Source of the DNA: Flavobacterium tructae | GTDB taxonomy: Bacteria > Bacteroidota > Bacteroidia > Flavobacteriales > Flavobacteriaceae | DNA length: 64,000 bases | Reading direction: 5' to 3' | NCBI RefSeq assembly: GCF_002217475.1 | Contig: NZ_MUHH01000025.1 | Coordinates: forward strand, 62,001 to 126,000 | In this document: one piece after another, positions 51,271-59,950 of the stretch | How the letters are laid out: each line of letters begins with the position of its first letter | Position numbering within the stretch: the stretch's first letter is position 1 | The notes under the pieces: generated by a model | What the model was told of the DNA's origin: nothing | The model's input: only the letters and a program-made list of their open reading frames with translations | The model's database searches: none | Translations under genes and position numbers: made by a program

Positions 51271-51355
51271 GACATAAATATATTTATAACAAACATAGTT
51301 TATTTTATTTTTACTGATATCACTTTAGTCGTAAATTTGATCAAAATTTAAACTT

Positions 51356-52117
51356 ATGAAAAAGATAACCTTACTTACGATTATAGCCTTTAGTGCTTTT
51401 AGTACTTCAGCTATAGCGCAAAAAGCAACAAAAAAAAGCACTAAAAAAGTACTATTTGTTGTGACCAGCAATGATAAACTGGGAAATACCGGAGAGAAAA
51501 CCGGATTTTGGTCAGAAGAATTTGCTGCACCTTATTATGAGCTATTAGATCAGGGCGTCGAGATTACAATTGCTTCTCCATTGGGAGGCCAGCCTCCAAT
51601 TGATCCTAAAAGTGCCGATCCGGCATCAGCCACTGAAGACACGAAACGTTTTGACGCTGATAAAACTTTGCAAGAGAAGTTAAAACATACCCATAAACTT
51701 TCAACTATCAACCAAAAAGATTACGACGCTGTGTTTTACCCTGGAGGTCATGGTCCGCTTTGGGATTTGGTAGAGGATAAAAGTTCCATTGCTTTAATCG
51801 AATCCTTCTATACTCATAAAAAACCTGTAGCTTTTGTTTGTCACGCTCCGGCAGTTTTAAAAAACGTAAAAGTTAAAGGTGAATTTTTAGTAAAAGACAA
51901 AAAAGTAACCGGTTTCACAAATGCCGAAGAAGAAGCGGTGGGGTTAACTAAAGTAGTGCCGTTCTTATTAGAAGATGCTTTGACAAAAAATGGCGCTACC
52001 TTTTCAAAAGCAGCCAACTGGCAACCGTATGCTGTAGAAGATGGCCTTTTAATTACGGGGCAAAACCCGGCTTCATCTAAATTAGTGGCTGGTAAATTAT
52101 TACAGAAATTGAATTAA
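51356..52117 (+). CDS. Exported DJ-1/PfpI family protein (Hsp31-like class)
   Basis: The 253-residue protein has an N-terminal signal peptide (1-21, ending AIAQ), unusual for cytoplasmic Hsp31 homologues but common in Bacteroidota paralogues. The catalytic Cys162 is in AFVCHAPAVLKN, with the conserved glutamate in FWSEE (E54/E55). 'DYDAVFYPGGHGPLWDL' gives the nucleophile-elbow context. Family members are glyoxalase or deglycase-like; substrate is unproven. The gene has a TAAATTTG -7-like element at 51332-51339 and is divergent from a LysR regulator. Confidence 0.9.
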   Translation: MKKITLLTIIAFSAFSTSAIAQKATKKSTKKVLFVVTSNDKLGNTGEKTGFWSEEFAAPYYELLDQGVEITIASPLGGQPPIDPKSADPASATEDTKRFDADKTLQEKLKHTHKLSTINQKDYDAVFYPGGHGPLWDLVEDKSSIALIESFYTHKKPVAFVCHAPAVLKNVKVKGEFLVKDKKVTGFTNAEEEAVGLTKVVPFLLEDALTKNGATFSKAANWQPYAVEDGLLITGQNPASSKLVAGKLLQKLN

Positions 52118-52511
52118 TAAAGACACTGAGATACTAAGGTTCTGAGGTTCTAAGCAACAGGACTTAGAAACTAATAAAACAATTACTATAATGAAAGATG
52201 CTGAGATATTGAGATTTTAAGAATCTAAAAAAAACTTAGCACCTTAGCACCTCAGCATCTTAGAAACTTAAAAAATTACCGGACAAAACCCGGCTTCATC
52301 TAAATTAGTAGTCGGAAAATTATTACAGCAATTGAAGAAATAAAGGTACTTAGGTGCTAAGACACTAAGATTCTGAGATTCTAAGCAACAGAACTTAGAA
52401 ACATTAAAATAAAACAATTACCCTAATAAAAGATGCTGAGGCATTGAGATTTTAAGAATCTAAAAAAACTTAGAACCTTAGCTCCTCAGCATCTTAGAAA
52501 CTCTAAAAAAA
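52118..52511. repeat. Tandem duplicated spacer downstream of the DJ-1 gene
   Basis: Two copies of a unit of about 223 bp run from the last codons of the DJ-1 gene (from about 52052) to about 52504. Both copies contain 'caaaacccggcttcatctaa', 'ctaagcaacag-acttagaaac' and 'cctcagcatcttagaaact'. Divergence is roughly a tenth of positions. No transposase or integrase is present. Confidence 0.8.
52275..52343 (+). pseudogene. Degenerate second 3' tail of the DJ-1/PfpI gene
   Basis: This in-frame stretch encodes ITGQNPASSKLVVGKLLQQL then KK and stop, closely matching the real C-terminus ITGQNPASSKLVAGKLLQKL. It has no start codon or upstream body. It is the remnant of a second tandem copy whose remainder was deleted. 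Confidence 0.85.
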
Positions 52512-53669
52512 ATGCTAAACTTTGAATTATACAATCCGACGAATTTAATTTTCGGAAAAGGACAAATTGAAAAACTTTCGACTTTAATTCCTAAAGATGC
52601 CAAAATCTTACTGGCTTATGGCGGCGGAAGTATTTTTAAAAACGGAATTCACGAACAGGTGATTCAAAACTTAAAAGGTTTTGATATTGTAGAATTTGGC
52701 GGAATCGAACCCAATCCGCATTTTGAAACATTGATGAAAGCGGTTGCTGTTATTAAGGCTGAAAAAATTGACTTCATCTTAGCCGTCGGTGGTGGTTCTG
52801 TAATTGATGGTGTGAAATTCATTTCAGCGGCCATAAATTTCGACGGAAATCCGATTGACATTTTGCAAAAACGATTACTTATTAAAGAAAACGCTATGCC
52901 TTTTGGAACTGTTTTGACTTTACCTGCAACGGGAAGTGAAATGAATTCGGGAGCGGTTGTCACTATCGAGTCAACTCAGGAAAAGCTCGCTTTCGGCGGA
53001 AGTGCTCTTTTCCCTAAATTTTCAATTTGTGATCCAACCGTAATTGCATCTTTACCAAAAAGACAATTACAAAATGGAGTCGTAGATGCTTATACACACG
53101 TGATGGAGCAATACCTGACTTATCCGCACGAAGGTTATTTACAAGACCGTATTGCCGAAGGAATTTTACAGACGTTAATTGAAGTTGGTCCTAAAGTGGT
53201 TGAAAATCCTACCGATTATGCTTTGGCTTCTAATTTTATGTGGAGCTGTACCATGGCTTTAAACGGCCTCATTCAAAAAGGAGTTCCTTCGGACTGGGCT
53301 ACACATATGATTGGTCATGAATTAACTGCTTTATACGGAATTGATCATGCCAGAACTTTGGCTATTATCGGACCTAGTTTATACCAAACGATGTTTGAGA
53401 CCAAAAAAGAAAAACTTGCCCAATACGGCAGAAGAATTTTCAATTTAACAGGTTCTGACGATGAAGTGGCAAAAGAAGCAATCAATCAAACTGTAGCATT
53501 TTTCCATACTATGGGAATGGATACTAAACTTTCGCAATACACAGACGATTATAGCAAAACGGCTGATTTTATTGTAAACCGATTTAATGAAAGAGGCTGG
53601 AAAGGTTTGGGTGAAAAACAACTAATTACTTTAGACAAAGTAAAATCGATTGTTGAAATGAGCTACTAA
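52512..53669 (+). CDS. Iron-containing alcohol dehydrogenase (YqhD-like)
   Basis: The 385-residue group III alcohol dehydrogenase carries the NADP-binding 'AVGGGSVIDGVKFI' and metal-site residues in 'DAYTHVMEQYLTYPHEG' and 'HMIGHELTALYGIDHARTL'. YqhD-type enzymes reduce many aldehydes with NADPH. It starts immediately after the duplicated spacer and is followed by a terminator. Confidence 0.92.
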   Translation: MLNFELYNPTNLIFGKGQIEKLSTLIPKDAKILLAYGGGSIFKNGIHEQVIQNLKGFDIVEFGGIEPNPHFETLMKAVAVIKAEKIDFILAVGGGSVIDGVKFISAAINFDGNPIDILQKRLLIKENAMPFGTVLTLPATGSEMNSGAVVTIESTQEKLAFGGSALFPKFSICDPTVIASLPKRQLQNGVVDAYTHVMEQYLTYPHEGYLQDRIAEGILQTLIEVGPKVVENPTDYALASNFMWSCTMALNGLIQKGVPSDWATHMIGHELTALYGIDHARTLAIIGPSLYQTMFETKKEKLAQYGRRIFNLTGSDDEVAKEAINQTVAFFHTMGMDTKLSQYTDDYSKTADFIVNRFNERGWKGLGEKQLITLDKVKSIVEMSY

Positions 53670-53996
53670 TAGCTATATTCCAAATAAAAAAACAAATTCC
53701 AGTTTTAAGCTCATTTGGAATTTTACAAAAAAGGCGTTCTCATTTTATGGGAACGCCTTTTTACAATACTAAAACAAAATTAACTAACTCAATTCTTGCT
53801 AAACTCATTAAATTCTAATTTATAAATAGTTACAACGTACGGATTGCCTTTTTATTGTATAATCGTTAAAATATTTTCTGTTTCAATTTAAATCCTCTGG
53901 AAACCATTGTATTTAAAGAGGCTTTCCAAATTTCTTAAATGAGATTTTGTATTATTACTACATTATTAAGTACTTTTGCTTTAAATTATTAAAATA
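53670..53996. other. Gap between the alcohol dehydrogenase and gpsA
   Basis: The gap starts with an imperfect inverted word pair and the intrinsic terminator at 53729-53762, then continues as AT-rich sequence without an open frame. No clear promoter element was recognised before gpsA. Confidence 0.4.
53729..53762 (+). terminator. Intrinsic terminator of the alcohol dehydrogenase gene
   Basis: AAAAAGGCGTTC and GAACGCCTTTTT form a 12-bp stem with a 10-base loop and a T5 run. Confidence 0.9.
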
Positions 53997-54992
53997 ATGA
54001 GTGAAAATTTAAAATTTGCAGTAATTGGAGGAGGAAGCTGGGCAACGGCGATTGCAAAGATGTTATGTGTAAATCTTTCAGAAATTGCCTGGTACATGCG
54101 TAATGACGCTGCTATCGAACACATTCAGAAATACAAACACAATCCGAATTACTTAAGTTCGGTTGAATTTGATACGGCAAAACTTAAACTGACTAATAAT
54201 ATTAATGAAGCAGTTGCCTACGCAGATTATGTGATTTTTGCAATTCCTTCTGCTTTTTTAGACGGTGAATTGAAAAACTTAACGGTTTCATTGTCTGATA
54301 AAATTATCTTTTCTGCTATTAAAGGAATCGTTCCTGAAACAAGTTTGATTGTTGGAGAACATTTTCACATTCAATACGACATTCCCTACTACAATATCGG
54401 TGTAATTACTGGTCCTTGTCATGCTGAAGAAGTAGCATTAGAAAGGCTTTCCTATTTAACAATTGCCTGCGGGGATCCGGAAAAAGCTTCTATCGTAGCA
54501 AAACATTTGTCCGGAAATTATATCAAAGCCAAAATCTCAGATGATATTATTGGTACTGAATATGCGGCAATGCTTAAAAACATTTATGCTATTGCAGCCG
54601 GAATTGCTCACGGATTAGGTTATGGAGATAACTTTCAATCGGTTATGATGAGTAACGGAATTCGCGAGATGAAGAAATTTATCCGAAAAGTTCATAAAAT
54701 GAAACGCAACATCAATGACTCCGCTTATTTAGGAGATTTATTGGTTACAGGTTACTCTGTGTTCTCGAGAAACAGAATGTTCGGAAACATGATTGGTAAG
54801 GGCTATACGGTAAAAAGTGCGATGATGGAGATGAGTATGGTGGCCGAAGGTTATTATGCCACTAAAAGCGCTTATAAGCTAAATCAGGGCTATGGTGCAA
54901 AAACGCCAATTATCGATGCTGTTTACGCTGTTTTATACGAAGGAAAAGATGCAAAATCGGTTTTCAAAAAATTAACGGAGTCTTTGGATTAG
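53997..54992 (+). CDS. gpsA: Glycerol-3-phosphate dehydrogenase (NAD(P)+)
   Basis: GpsA reduces dihydroxyacetone phosphate to sn-glycerol-3-phosphate for phospholipid synthesis. The 331-residue protein has the Rossmann motif GGGSWATAIAKML near residue 10. 'GPCHAEEVALERLSYLTIA' and 'TEYAAMLKNIYAIAAGIAHGLGYGDNFQSVM' supply the active-site lysine and substrate residues. The gene appears monocistronic and ends before a terminator. Confidence 0.95.
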   Translation: MSENLKFAVIGGGSWATAIAKMLCVNLSEIAWYMRNDAAIEHIQKYKHNPNYLSSVEFDTAKLKLTNNINEAVAYADYVIFAIPSAFLDGELKNLTVSLSDKIIFSAIKGIVPETSLIVGEHFHIQYDIPYYNIGVITGPCHAEEVALERLSYLTIACGDPEKASIVAKHLSGNYIKAKISDDIIGTEYAAMLKNIYAIAAGIAHGLGYGDNFQSVMMSNGIREMKKFIRKVHKMKRNINDSAYLGDLLVTGYSVFSRNRMFGNMIGKGYTVKSAMMEMSMVAEGYYATKSAYKLNQGYGAKTPIIDAVYAVLYEGKDAKSVFKKLTESLD

Positions 54993-55013
54993 TTTTTTTT
55001 TTAGAGAAGTGAG

Positions 55014-55264
55014 ATTATAGAGTAAAGAATATAGAGACAAGAGCAAAGAAGCAAGATTATAGATTGTGAACTTGTTTTTGACAGATAAAAAAAAGAGTCA
55101 GGACAGAATTAAAATTCACCTTGACTCTTTTTTATTTTAATATAAAGAAATCTAAACTCTAGCTTCTATAGTCTTTACTCTATATTCTATATTCTATATT
55201 CTATATTCTTGCCTCTTTGCTCTAGCTTCTTGCTTCTTGCTTCTTGCTTCTACAAACCTGCACT
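55014..55264. repeat. Heptanucleotide tandem repeats and inverted words between gpsA and the pheS-side gene
   Basis: TATTCTA is repeated almost four times at 55183-55210, and GCTTCTT almost four times at 55225-55251. The left side (55014-55070, 'agagcaaagaagcaagattatag') is roughly the complement of the right side ('ctttgctctagcttcttg'), so the whole gap can fold on itself. Repeat-copy number is probably variable between strains. Confidence 0.8.
55088..55133 (+). terminator. Intrinsic terminator of gpsA
   Basis: AAAAAAGAGTCA and TGACTCTTTTTT form a 12-bp stem, extended by GG/CC, around an AT loop, then more T residues. The A-rich left side may also serve the minus strand. Confidence 0.88.
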
Positions 55265-55672
55265 CTACTTCACCATAACTCCTTCAACAAATAAAATAGG
55301 CACTTCCTCCGTATCGTTTTCGTTGATCAGGTTTGCTTTAAAAGTAAATTTCTTGTCGTACAATGTATTTCCTATGAAGAACGTTACCATAAACTCGTTG
55401 TTCAGTACCAGTAAGCTCTTTTCAACCATTTCGATTTTCACAACCGAAACCGCAGGAACTTCTACAAAAGCATGACGTAAAACAGACGTTTTTTTCATCT
55501 CGCCATCGATCGTTCCAAATGCTTTTGAAACTACCATCACACTGTCCAGGTTAAAATCACTGTCGTTCACCAGGTAGGCGTACCATACTTTTTCCATAAA
55601 GTCGTCGCTCCATTCCTGCACTGCTGCAAGAAATACGTTTTCTACTTCGGGAATTGTTATATCTTTTTTCAT
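55265..55672 (-). CDS. Hypothetical acidic protein downstream of pheS
   Basis: The 135-residue protein has no signal peptide or membrane helix and is acidic. It alternates strands and helices: 'FLAAVQEWSDDFMEKVWYAYLVNDSDFNLDSVMVVSKAFG' and 'VPAVSVVKIEMVEKSLLVLNNEFMVTFFIGNTLYDKKFTF'. I recall similar unknowns beside pheS in other Flavobacteriia but cannot assign a function. It follows pheS by 80 bp on the same strand. Confidence 0.8.
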   Translation of the reverse strand: MKKDITIPEVENVFLAAVQEWSDDFMEKVWYAYLVNDSDFNLDSVMVVSKAFGTIDGEMKKTSVLRHAFVEVPAVSVVKIEMVEKSLLVLNNEFMVTFFIGNTLYDKKFTFKANLINENDTEEVPILFVEGVMVK

Positions 55673-55752
55673 AATCTTAGTAATTCGTAAAATATAAATA
55701 GTGATTAGAAAGAAGACCTCTCACTAATCACTATTTACTAATAACTTTATTT

Positions 55753-56772
55753 TTAAATATTGGCCTTGAACTGTTCTAAGAAACGAACATCATTTTCGTA
55801 AAACATACGAATATCACCAATTTGATACAGTAACATAGCAATACGCTCAACTCCCATTCCGAAAGCAAAACCGTTGTATTCATCAGGATTGATGTCACAA
55901 TTTTTCAAAACATTTGGATCTACCATTCCGCAACCACCAATTTCCAGCCACCCAGTACCTTTGGTAATACGATAATCAGTTTCGGTTTTTAAACCCCAAT
56001 AAATATCAATTTCGGCACTTGGTTCTGTAAATGGGAAATACGACGGACGCAAACGAATCTTCGATTTTCCGAACATTTCTTTAGTGAAATAAAGTAAAGT
56101 CTGTTTTAAGTCGGCAAACGATACATCTTTGTCAATATACAAACCTTCTACCTGATGGAAAATACAGTGTGAACGAGACGAAATCGCTTCGTTACGAAAC
56201 ACACGTCCCGGAGAAATAGTACGAATTGGCGGTTTATGATTTTCCATATAACGCACCTGAACAGATGATGTATGCGTACGCAACAACACATCAGGATTAG
56301 TCTGAATGAAAAAAGTATCCTGCATATCACGCGCCGGATGGTATTCCGGTAAGTTCAAAGCGGTGAAATTATGCCAGTCGTCTTCGATTTCCGGACCTTC
56401 AGAAACATTGAAACCAATGTTCGCAAAAATATCAATAATCTGATTTTTAACAATTGAAATCGGGTGACGTGAACCAATAATTACCGGTTCGGCCGCACGT
56501 GTTAAATCGCCAAAAACTCCTTTTACTTCTTGTTTGCTTTCCAGCTCTTCCTGAATAACTCTTACTTTTTCTTCGGCAACCGATTTTAAAGTATTTATTA
56601 CCTGTCCAAAATCTTTTTTCTGGTCGTTTGGAATGTTTTTGAACTCTGTAAAAAGCTCTTTCAACAAACCTTTGCTCCCTAAATACTTAATACGGAATTG
56701 CTCTAAAGATTCTTTATTTTTATCATTAAAGGCTTTTGCTTCCTCTATATGTTCTTTTATCTTGTCTATCAT
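55753..56772 (-). CDS. pheS: Phenylalanyl-tRNA synthetase alpha subunit
   Basis: PheS carries the class II catalytic core that, with PheT, charges tRNA-Phe. The 339-residue protein begins [11 protein letters not shown]; an ATG two codons upstream is an equally possible start. An N-terminal coiled-coil (about 1-85) is followed by the catalytic domain with '[19 protein letters not shown]', '[10 protein letters not shown]' (motif 2 region) and '[22 protein letters not shown]' (motif 3). pheT is not in this window. Confidence 0.97.
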   Translation of the reverse strand: MIDKIKEHIEEAKAFNDKNKESLEQFRIKYLGSKGLLKELFTEFKNIPNDQKKDFGQVINTLKSVAEEKVRVIQEELESKQEVKGVFGDLTRAAEPVIIGSRHPISIVKNQIIDIFANIGFNVSEGPEIEDDWHNFTALNLPEYHPARDMQDTFFIQTNPDVLLRTHTSSVQVRYMENHKPPIRTISPGRVFRNEAISSRSHCIFHQVEGLYIDKDVSFADLKQTLLYFTKEMFGKSKIRLRPSYFPFTEPSAEIDIYWGLKTETDYRITKGTGWLEIGGCGMVDPNVLKNCDINPDEYNGFAFGMGVERIAMLLYQIGDIRMFYENDVRFLEQFKANI

Positions 56773-56926
56773 TTTCATTCAGTTCTTGAGAATACAAATT
56801 TAAGTATTTTGTTTTAAGTTTAAAGTTTAATATCCAAAGTTTCCTTTACAACTACAAAACGGAATCTTAAAGCAATAATACAACTCGTTAAATCTGTAAA
56901 ATTGTCTGTTTCGAAGGAGTTTTAAA

Positions 56927-57373
56927 TTATTTTATCTGGCTTAGTTTTTCATCTACTTCTTTAACACTTTCATGCCAATAATCTAACCGTTCCTGATTGA
57001 TAGCAATTTCCTTTTGGCCTTCAGGTCCAATTTTGCTGCGCCAAAAGTCCATCTCTTTCAGATACGTTTTTTTCATCTTTTCAAAATACTCTATTAATTT
57101 TTCTTTTGAATTAGGAATATAACCAGGCCCGCCGCAACCACAGGAATGAAAGGTAATGCCAACAGAATACAAACTCTTAATATGTTCCCATTTCTTTAAA
57201 TCATCCTTTTTGGGCGATTCAAAATCCAGTCCCATGTCTGCCATCAGCTCGCCGCATTGCGGACATTTGGCTTCAAAATCGGATTTTTCTCCTTCTTTTA
57301 TATCGCTCATCAATCTTCTTTTAAATGTCTTTCGACAATTAAAGCAGGCATAATGAGGTTTATACGTTGTCAT
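56927..57373 (-). CDS. Zinc-ribbon protein of unknown function
   Basis: Starting at MTTYKPHYACFNCRKTFKRR, the 148-residue protein has a zinc ribbon (C-x2-C in ACFNC, then AKCPQCG). A longer start adds five residues including another Cys. A second Cys cluster HSCGCGGPG follows, and then a Lys/Glu-rich helical C-terminus. It is cytoplasmic and could bind nucleic acid or another protein. It is about 150 bp upstream of pheS in transcription order and 80 bp downstream of another small unknown. Confidence 0.75.
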   Translation of the reverse strand: MTTYKPHYACFNCRKTFKRRLMSDIKEGEKSDFEAKCPQCGELMADMGLDFESPKKDDLKKWEHIKSLYSVGITFHSCGCGGPGYIPNSKEKLIEYFEKMKKTYLKEMDFWRSKIGPEGQKEIAINQERLDYWHESVKEVDEKLSQIK

Positions 57374-57456
57374 TGCATATCTACACATTTCTTTCGCAGT
57401 TTAGAGACTAAATCGCAGTTTAATTAAAACTGAAAACTGCGACTGAAAACTAAAAC

Positions 57457-57813
57457 CTATTTAATAAGTTCTCTTTCTAAAAAATAATTCACAATGGCTT
57501 CTTTCATCAAAACCGATTGTTCGCCCGCTTTCAGTGGCGGTAATTCTTCTTTTACTTTATAATGTGGCCATCCGTCGGCATCAAAAAAGTCAAATTCATA
57601 AAACCCGTAAGGTTCCAATAATCGACAAATGGCGATATGCATCAGGTTTAATTTTTCATCTTTTTTGAATTCACGATGTACTTTCCCGAGTTCCTGAACT
57701 CCGATTAAATAAATTATGGCATCTAAATCTAAGTCTTCGCCTTGCGAAAATTGATTAGACAGTATATCGACGAGTTTTTCCCATCGCTCTTTTAGTTGTG
57801 TATCTCTGGACAT
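57457..57813 (-). CDS. Hypothetical protein (118 residues)
   Basis: The mostly helical cytoplasmic protein contains 'YLIGVQELGKVHREFKKDEKLNLMHIAICRLLEPYGFYEF' and 'DADGWPHYKVKEELPPLKAGEQSVLMKEAIVNYFLERE'. I do not recognise a named domain; it looks like a conserved Flavobacteriia unknown. The spacer to the zinc-ribbon gene contains an inverted repeat of 'cgcagtttt' words. Confidence 0.75.
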   Translation of the reverse strand: MSRDTQLKERWEKLVDILSNQFSQGEDLDLDAIIYLIGVQELGKVHREFKKDEKLNLMHIAICRLLEPYGFYEFDFFDADGWPHYKVKEELPPLKAGEQSVLMKEAIVNYFLERELIK

Positions 57814-58023
57814 TGTATGATTTTAGATTGTTGATTTTAGATCTTAGATTGTTGAAAAATTCAATTCTGAAGGGGACAGAATTACAATCTTAACTTTAAA
57901 TTTTGAGTTGCAAAGATACACAGTTCAATACATTGCACCTAAAAAAATTAAACACACAGAAAAAGAGAGCTCCAAAAAACGGCTGAAGCTTTGCCACTCT
58001 GAACCTCCGAACCTAAAAAAGTA

Positions 58024-58031
58024 TATCTTTG
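58024..58031 (+). promoter_or_regulatory. Candidate -7 element upstream of cvpA
   Basis: TATCTTTG matches the TAnnTTTG consensus 23 bases before the ATG. The -33 position is not a convincing TTG. Confidence 0.45.
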
Positions 58032-58054
58032 CGCTTTTTTAAACACACCAAAAT

Positions 58055-58582
58055 ATGAGTTTTTTTGATATAATTGTGGCCGCTCTTTTAGCTTTTAGTT
58101 TATATAAAGGAATTAAAAACGGACTTTTTGTAGAAGTTGCTTCTTTCATTTCTTTATTGTTGGGAATTTATATTGCGATTAAATTCTCTTCTTTTATGAA
58201 AGAATTGATCATGAAACATGTTTCCTGGAATCCTAATACAATACAGATCACTGCTTTTATTCTCACTTTTATTTTAGTGGTAATTGGCATTTACTTCTTA
58301 GCTAAAATCCTTACCGGAATTGCCGATTTTGCCTTTTTGGGATTACCCAATAAACTGGGCGGAGGCTTTTTCAGAATCTTAAAAACCATTTTGATCATCA
58401 GTATTTTTATCGCTCTTTTTGAGAAAATCAATTTCAATAATACTTTTGCTAAAAAAGAAACCTTAGATCATTCTATTTTTTACAATCCGATTAAAAAGGT
58501 AGCCGCATTTGTTTATCCTTCTGTCGAAAAATGGTATGGGGAATTTAAAAACCATCATACTGAAACTTCTAAAGAGGAATAA
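58055..58582 (+). CDS. CvpA family membrane protein
   Basis: The 175-residue protein has four predicted membrane helices, starting 'FFDIIVAALLAFSLYKGIKNGLFVEVASFISLLLGIYIAIKF', typical of CvpA/colicin V production-type proteins. The family is needed for envelope homeostasis in some bacteria; the molecular role is unclear. It begins a plus-strand unit after a strong -7 element. Confidence 0.9.
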   Translation: MSFFDIIVAALLAFSLYKGIKNGLFVEVASFISLLLGIYIAIKFSSFMKELIMKHVSWNPNTIQITAFILTFILVVIGIYFLAKILTGIADFAFLGLPNKLGGGFFRILKTILIISIFIALFEKINFNNTFAKKETLDHSIFYNPIKKVAAFVYPSVEKWYGEFKNHHTETSKEE

Positions 58583-58716
58583 TAACCTCACTACTAAGCC
58601 TAACAGATTATAAAAAAATTAATCTTTGCAAAACACCTCAACGGCAGACAATTGAGTAAAATAAATTATCTTGGTCGATATTTTAACAACCGATTTAATT
58701 TATACCCCAGACCTGT

Positions 58717-59817
58717 ATGTTGTATTTAACCGGCATTATAATCACCTTTTTTCTGGTTGTTGTACTGGCAAGCAAAAGGAACAAAACTGAGGCCGACAAG
58801 ATTCTGGCACTCTGGCTGTTTTTTACCGGCTTTCATTTATTCCTGTTCTATCTTCATTACAAAAATGACTATAGCGACTTTCCCTTTTTACTGGGTTTAG
58901 AACTTCCAATGCCTTTAGTTCAGGGACCCTTTTTATTTTTATACACTTCGGCTTTAACGAACCAAAATCGCTATAAAAAGTTTAATCTTTTACATTTTAT
59001 TCCTTTTCTAGTTGCCATTCTGGTACTGATTCCGTTTTATAATTTGTCTTTCGAAGAAAAAGCAGCCGTTTTTAAAAACAAAGGCAAAGGCTACGAAACC
59101 CTAATATCTATTTTGTATGCTGCAATCGTATTTTCGGGAATTATTTATCCTTTACTTTCCTTGCAAAAACTCATAAAACATCGCAAGAACATCAACAATC
59201 AATTTTCGCATACCGAACGAATCAACCTGACCTGGCTGCGATATCTAATTATTGGATCCGGTATCATCTGGCTCGTAATCATTTTTTCTGACGATCAGTA
59301 TATTTTTTCGGTTGTCGTTTTCTATTTGATCTTTATTGGATATTTTGGCGTCAAACAAGTTGGAATTTTCACCAATCAGCCGCTTTCCGAAAACAATCAT
59401 TCTGAGACTTTAACATTTGAAAGCGTTGACACCGAAAATACATCTGAAAAAATTAAATACGAGAAATCAGGACTTACTTCTTCAGAACTTATGGTTATCC
59501 ATCAAAGACTGACGCAACTCATGAATGATGAAAAACTCTACAAAAATGCCGATTTAACTTTAACCGAGCTGGCCCAGAGGATAAGCGTTCATCCCAATAC
59601 ACTTTCGCAGGTCATCAACTCGGCAGAACAGAAAAACTTCTATGATTACATCAACTCTCAACGTGTTGAAGAATTTAAAAGAACCATTCTTTTACCCGAA
59701 AATCAAAAATTCACCTTCCTGTCTGTCGCATTAGAATGTGGTTTTAATTCGAAAACAGCTTTCAACCGAAACTTCAAAAAAGCAACCGGCGTTTCTCCAT
59801 CTGAATATTTAAAATAA
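58717..59817 (+). CDS. Membrane-anchored AraC family transcriptional regulator
   Basis: The 366-residue protein has about seven N-terminal membrane helices (from 'MLYLTGIIITFFLVVVLA' to 'YIFSVVVFYLIFIGYFGV', residues 1-200) and a C-terminal AraC-type double HTH. The DNA-binding part includes 'DLTLTELAQRISVHPNTLSQVINSAEQKNFYDYINSQRVEEFK' and 'LSVALECGFNSKTAFNRNFKKATGVSPSEYL'. This layout suggests a membrane sensor acting directly on DNA. The alpha/beta hydrolase and barrel-like genes downstream are possible targets. A terminator separates them. Confidence 0.9.
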   Translation: MLYLTGIIITFFLVVVLASKRNKTEADKILALWLFFTGFHLFLFYLHYKNDYSDFPFLLGLELPMPLVQGPFLFLYTSALTNQNRYKKFNLLHFIPFLVAILVLIPFYNLSFEEKAAVFKNKGKGYETLISILYAAIVFSGIIYPLLSLQKLIKHRKNINNQFSHTERINLTWLRYLIIGSGIIWLVIIFSDDQYIFSVVVFYLIFIGYFGVKQVGIFTNQPLSENNHSETLTFESVDTENTSEKIKYEKSGLTSSELMVIHQRLTQLMNDEKLYKNADLTLTELAQRISVHPNTLSQVINSAEQKNFYDYINSQRVEEFKRTILLPENQKFTFLSVALECGFNSKTAFNRNFKKATGVSPSEYLK

Positions 59818-59827
59818 CTTTCATCTT

Positions 59828-59862
59828 AAACCCGACAGATTTTAAAAACCTGTCGGGTTTTT
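59828..59862 (+). terminator. AAACCCGACAG-type terminator after the AraC gene
   Basis: AAACCCGACAG and CTGTCGGGTTT form an 11-bp stem with a short AT loop, then T2-T5. This belongs to the stem-loop family also seen at 40399 and 61639. Confidence 0.85.
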
Positions 59863-59950
59863 GAATTATAAACTGGAACCACCTTACAAGTTGGGGCGAC
59901 CAGCATAGCACCACAGCGCATCTTTGCAGAAATTTAAACCAATTTATGCA

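Noticed and set aside
51332..51349. LysR binding palindrome AAATTTGATCAAAATTT
   Set aside because: The two halves are offset by one base and composition is AT-only apart from GATC, so chance is likely.
52118..52511. Duplicated spacer as a possible insertion sequence
   Set aside because: There is no transposase, no terminal inverted repeat and no target-site duplication; a gene-tail duplication explains it better.
55183..55251. Heptamer arrays as a CRISPR
   Set aside because: The units are 7 bases with no spacers and there are no cas genes nearby.
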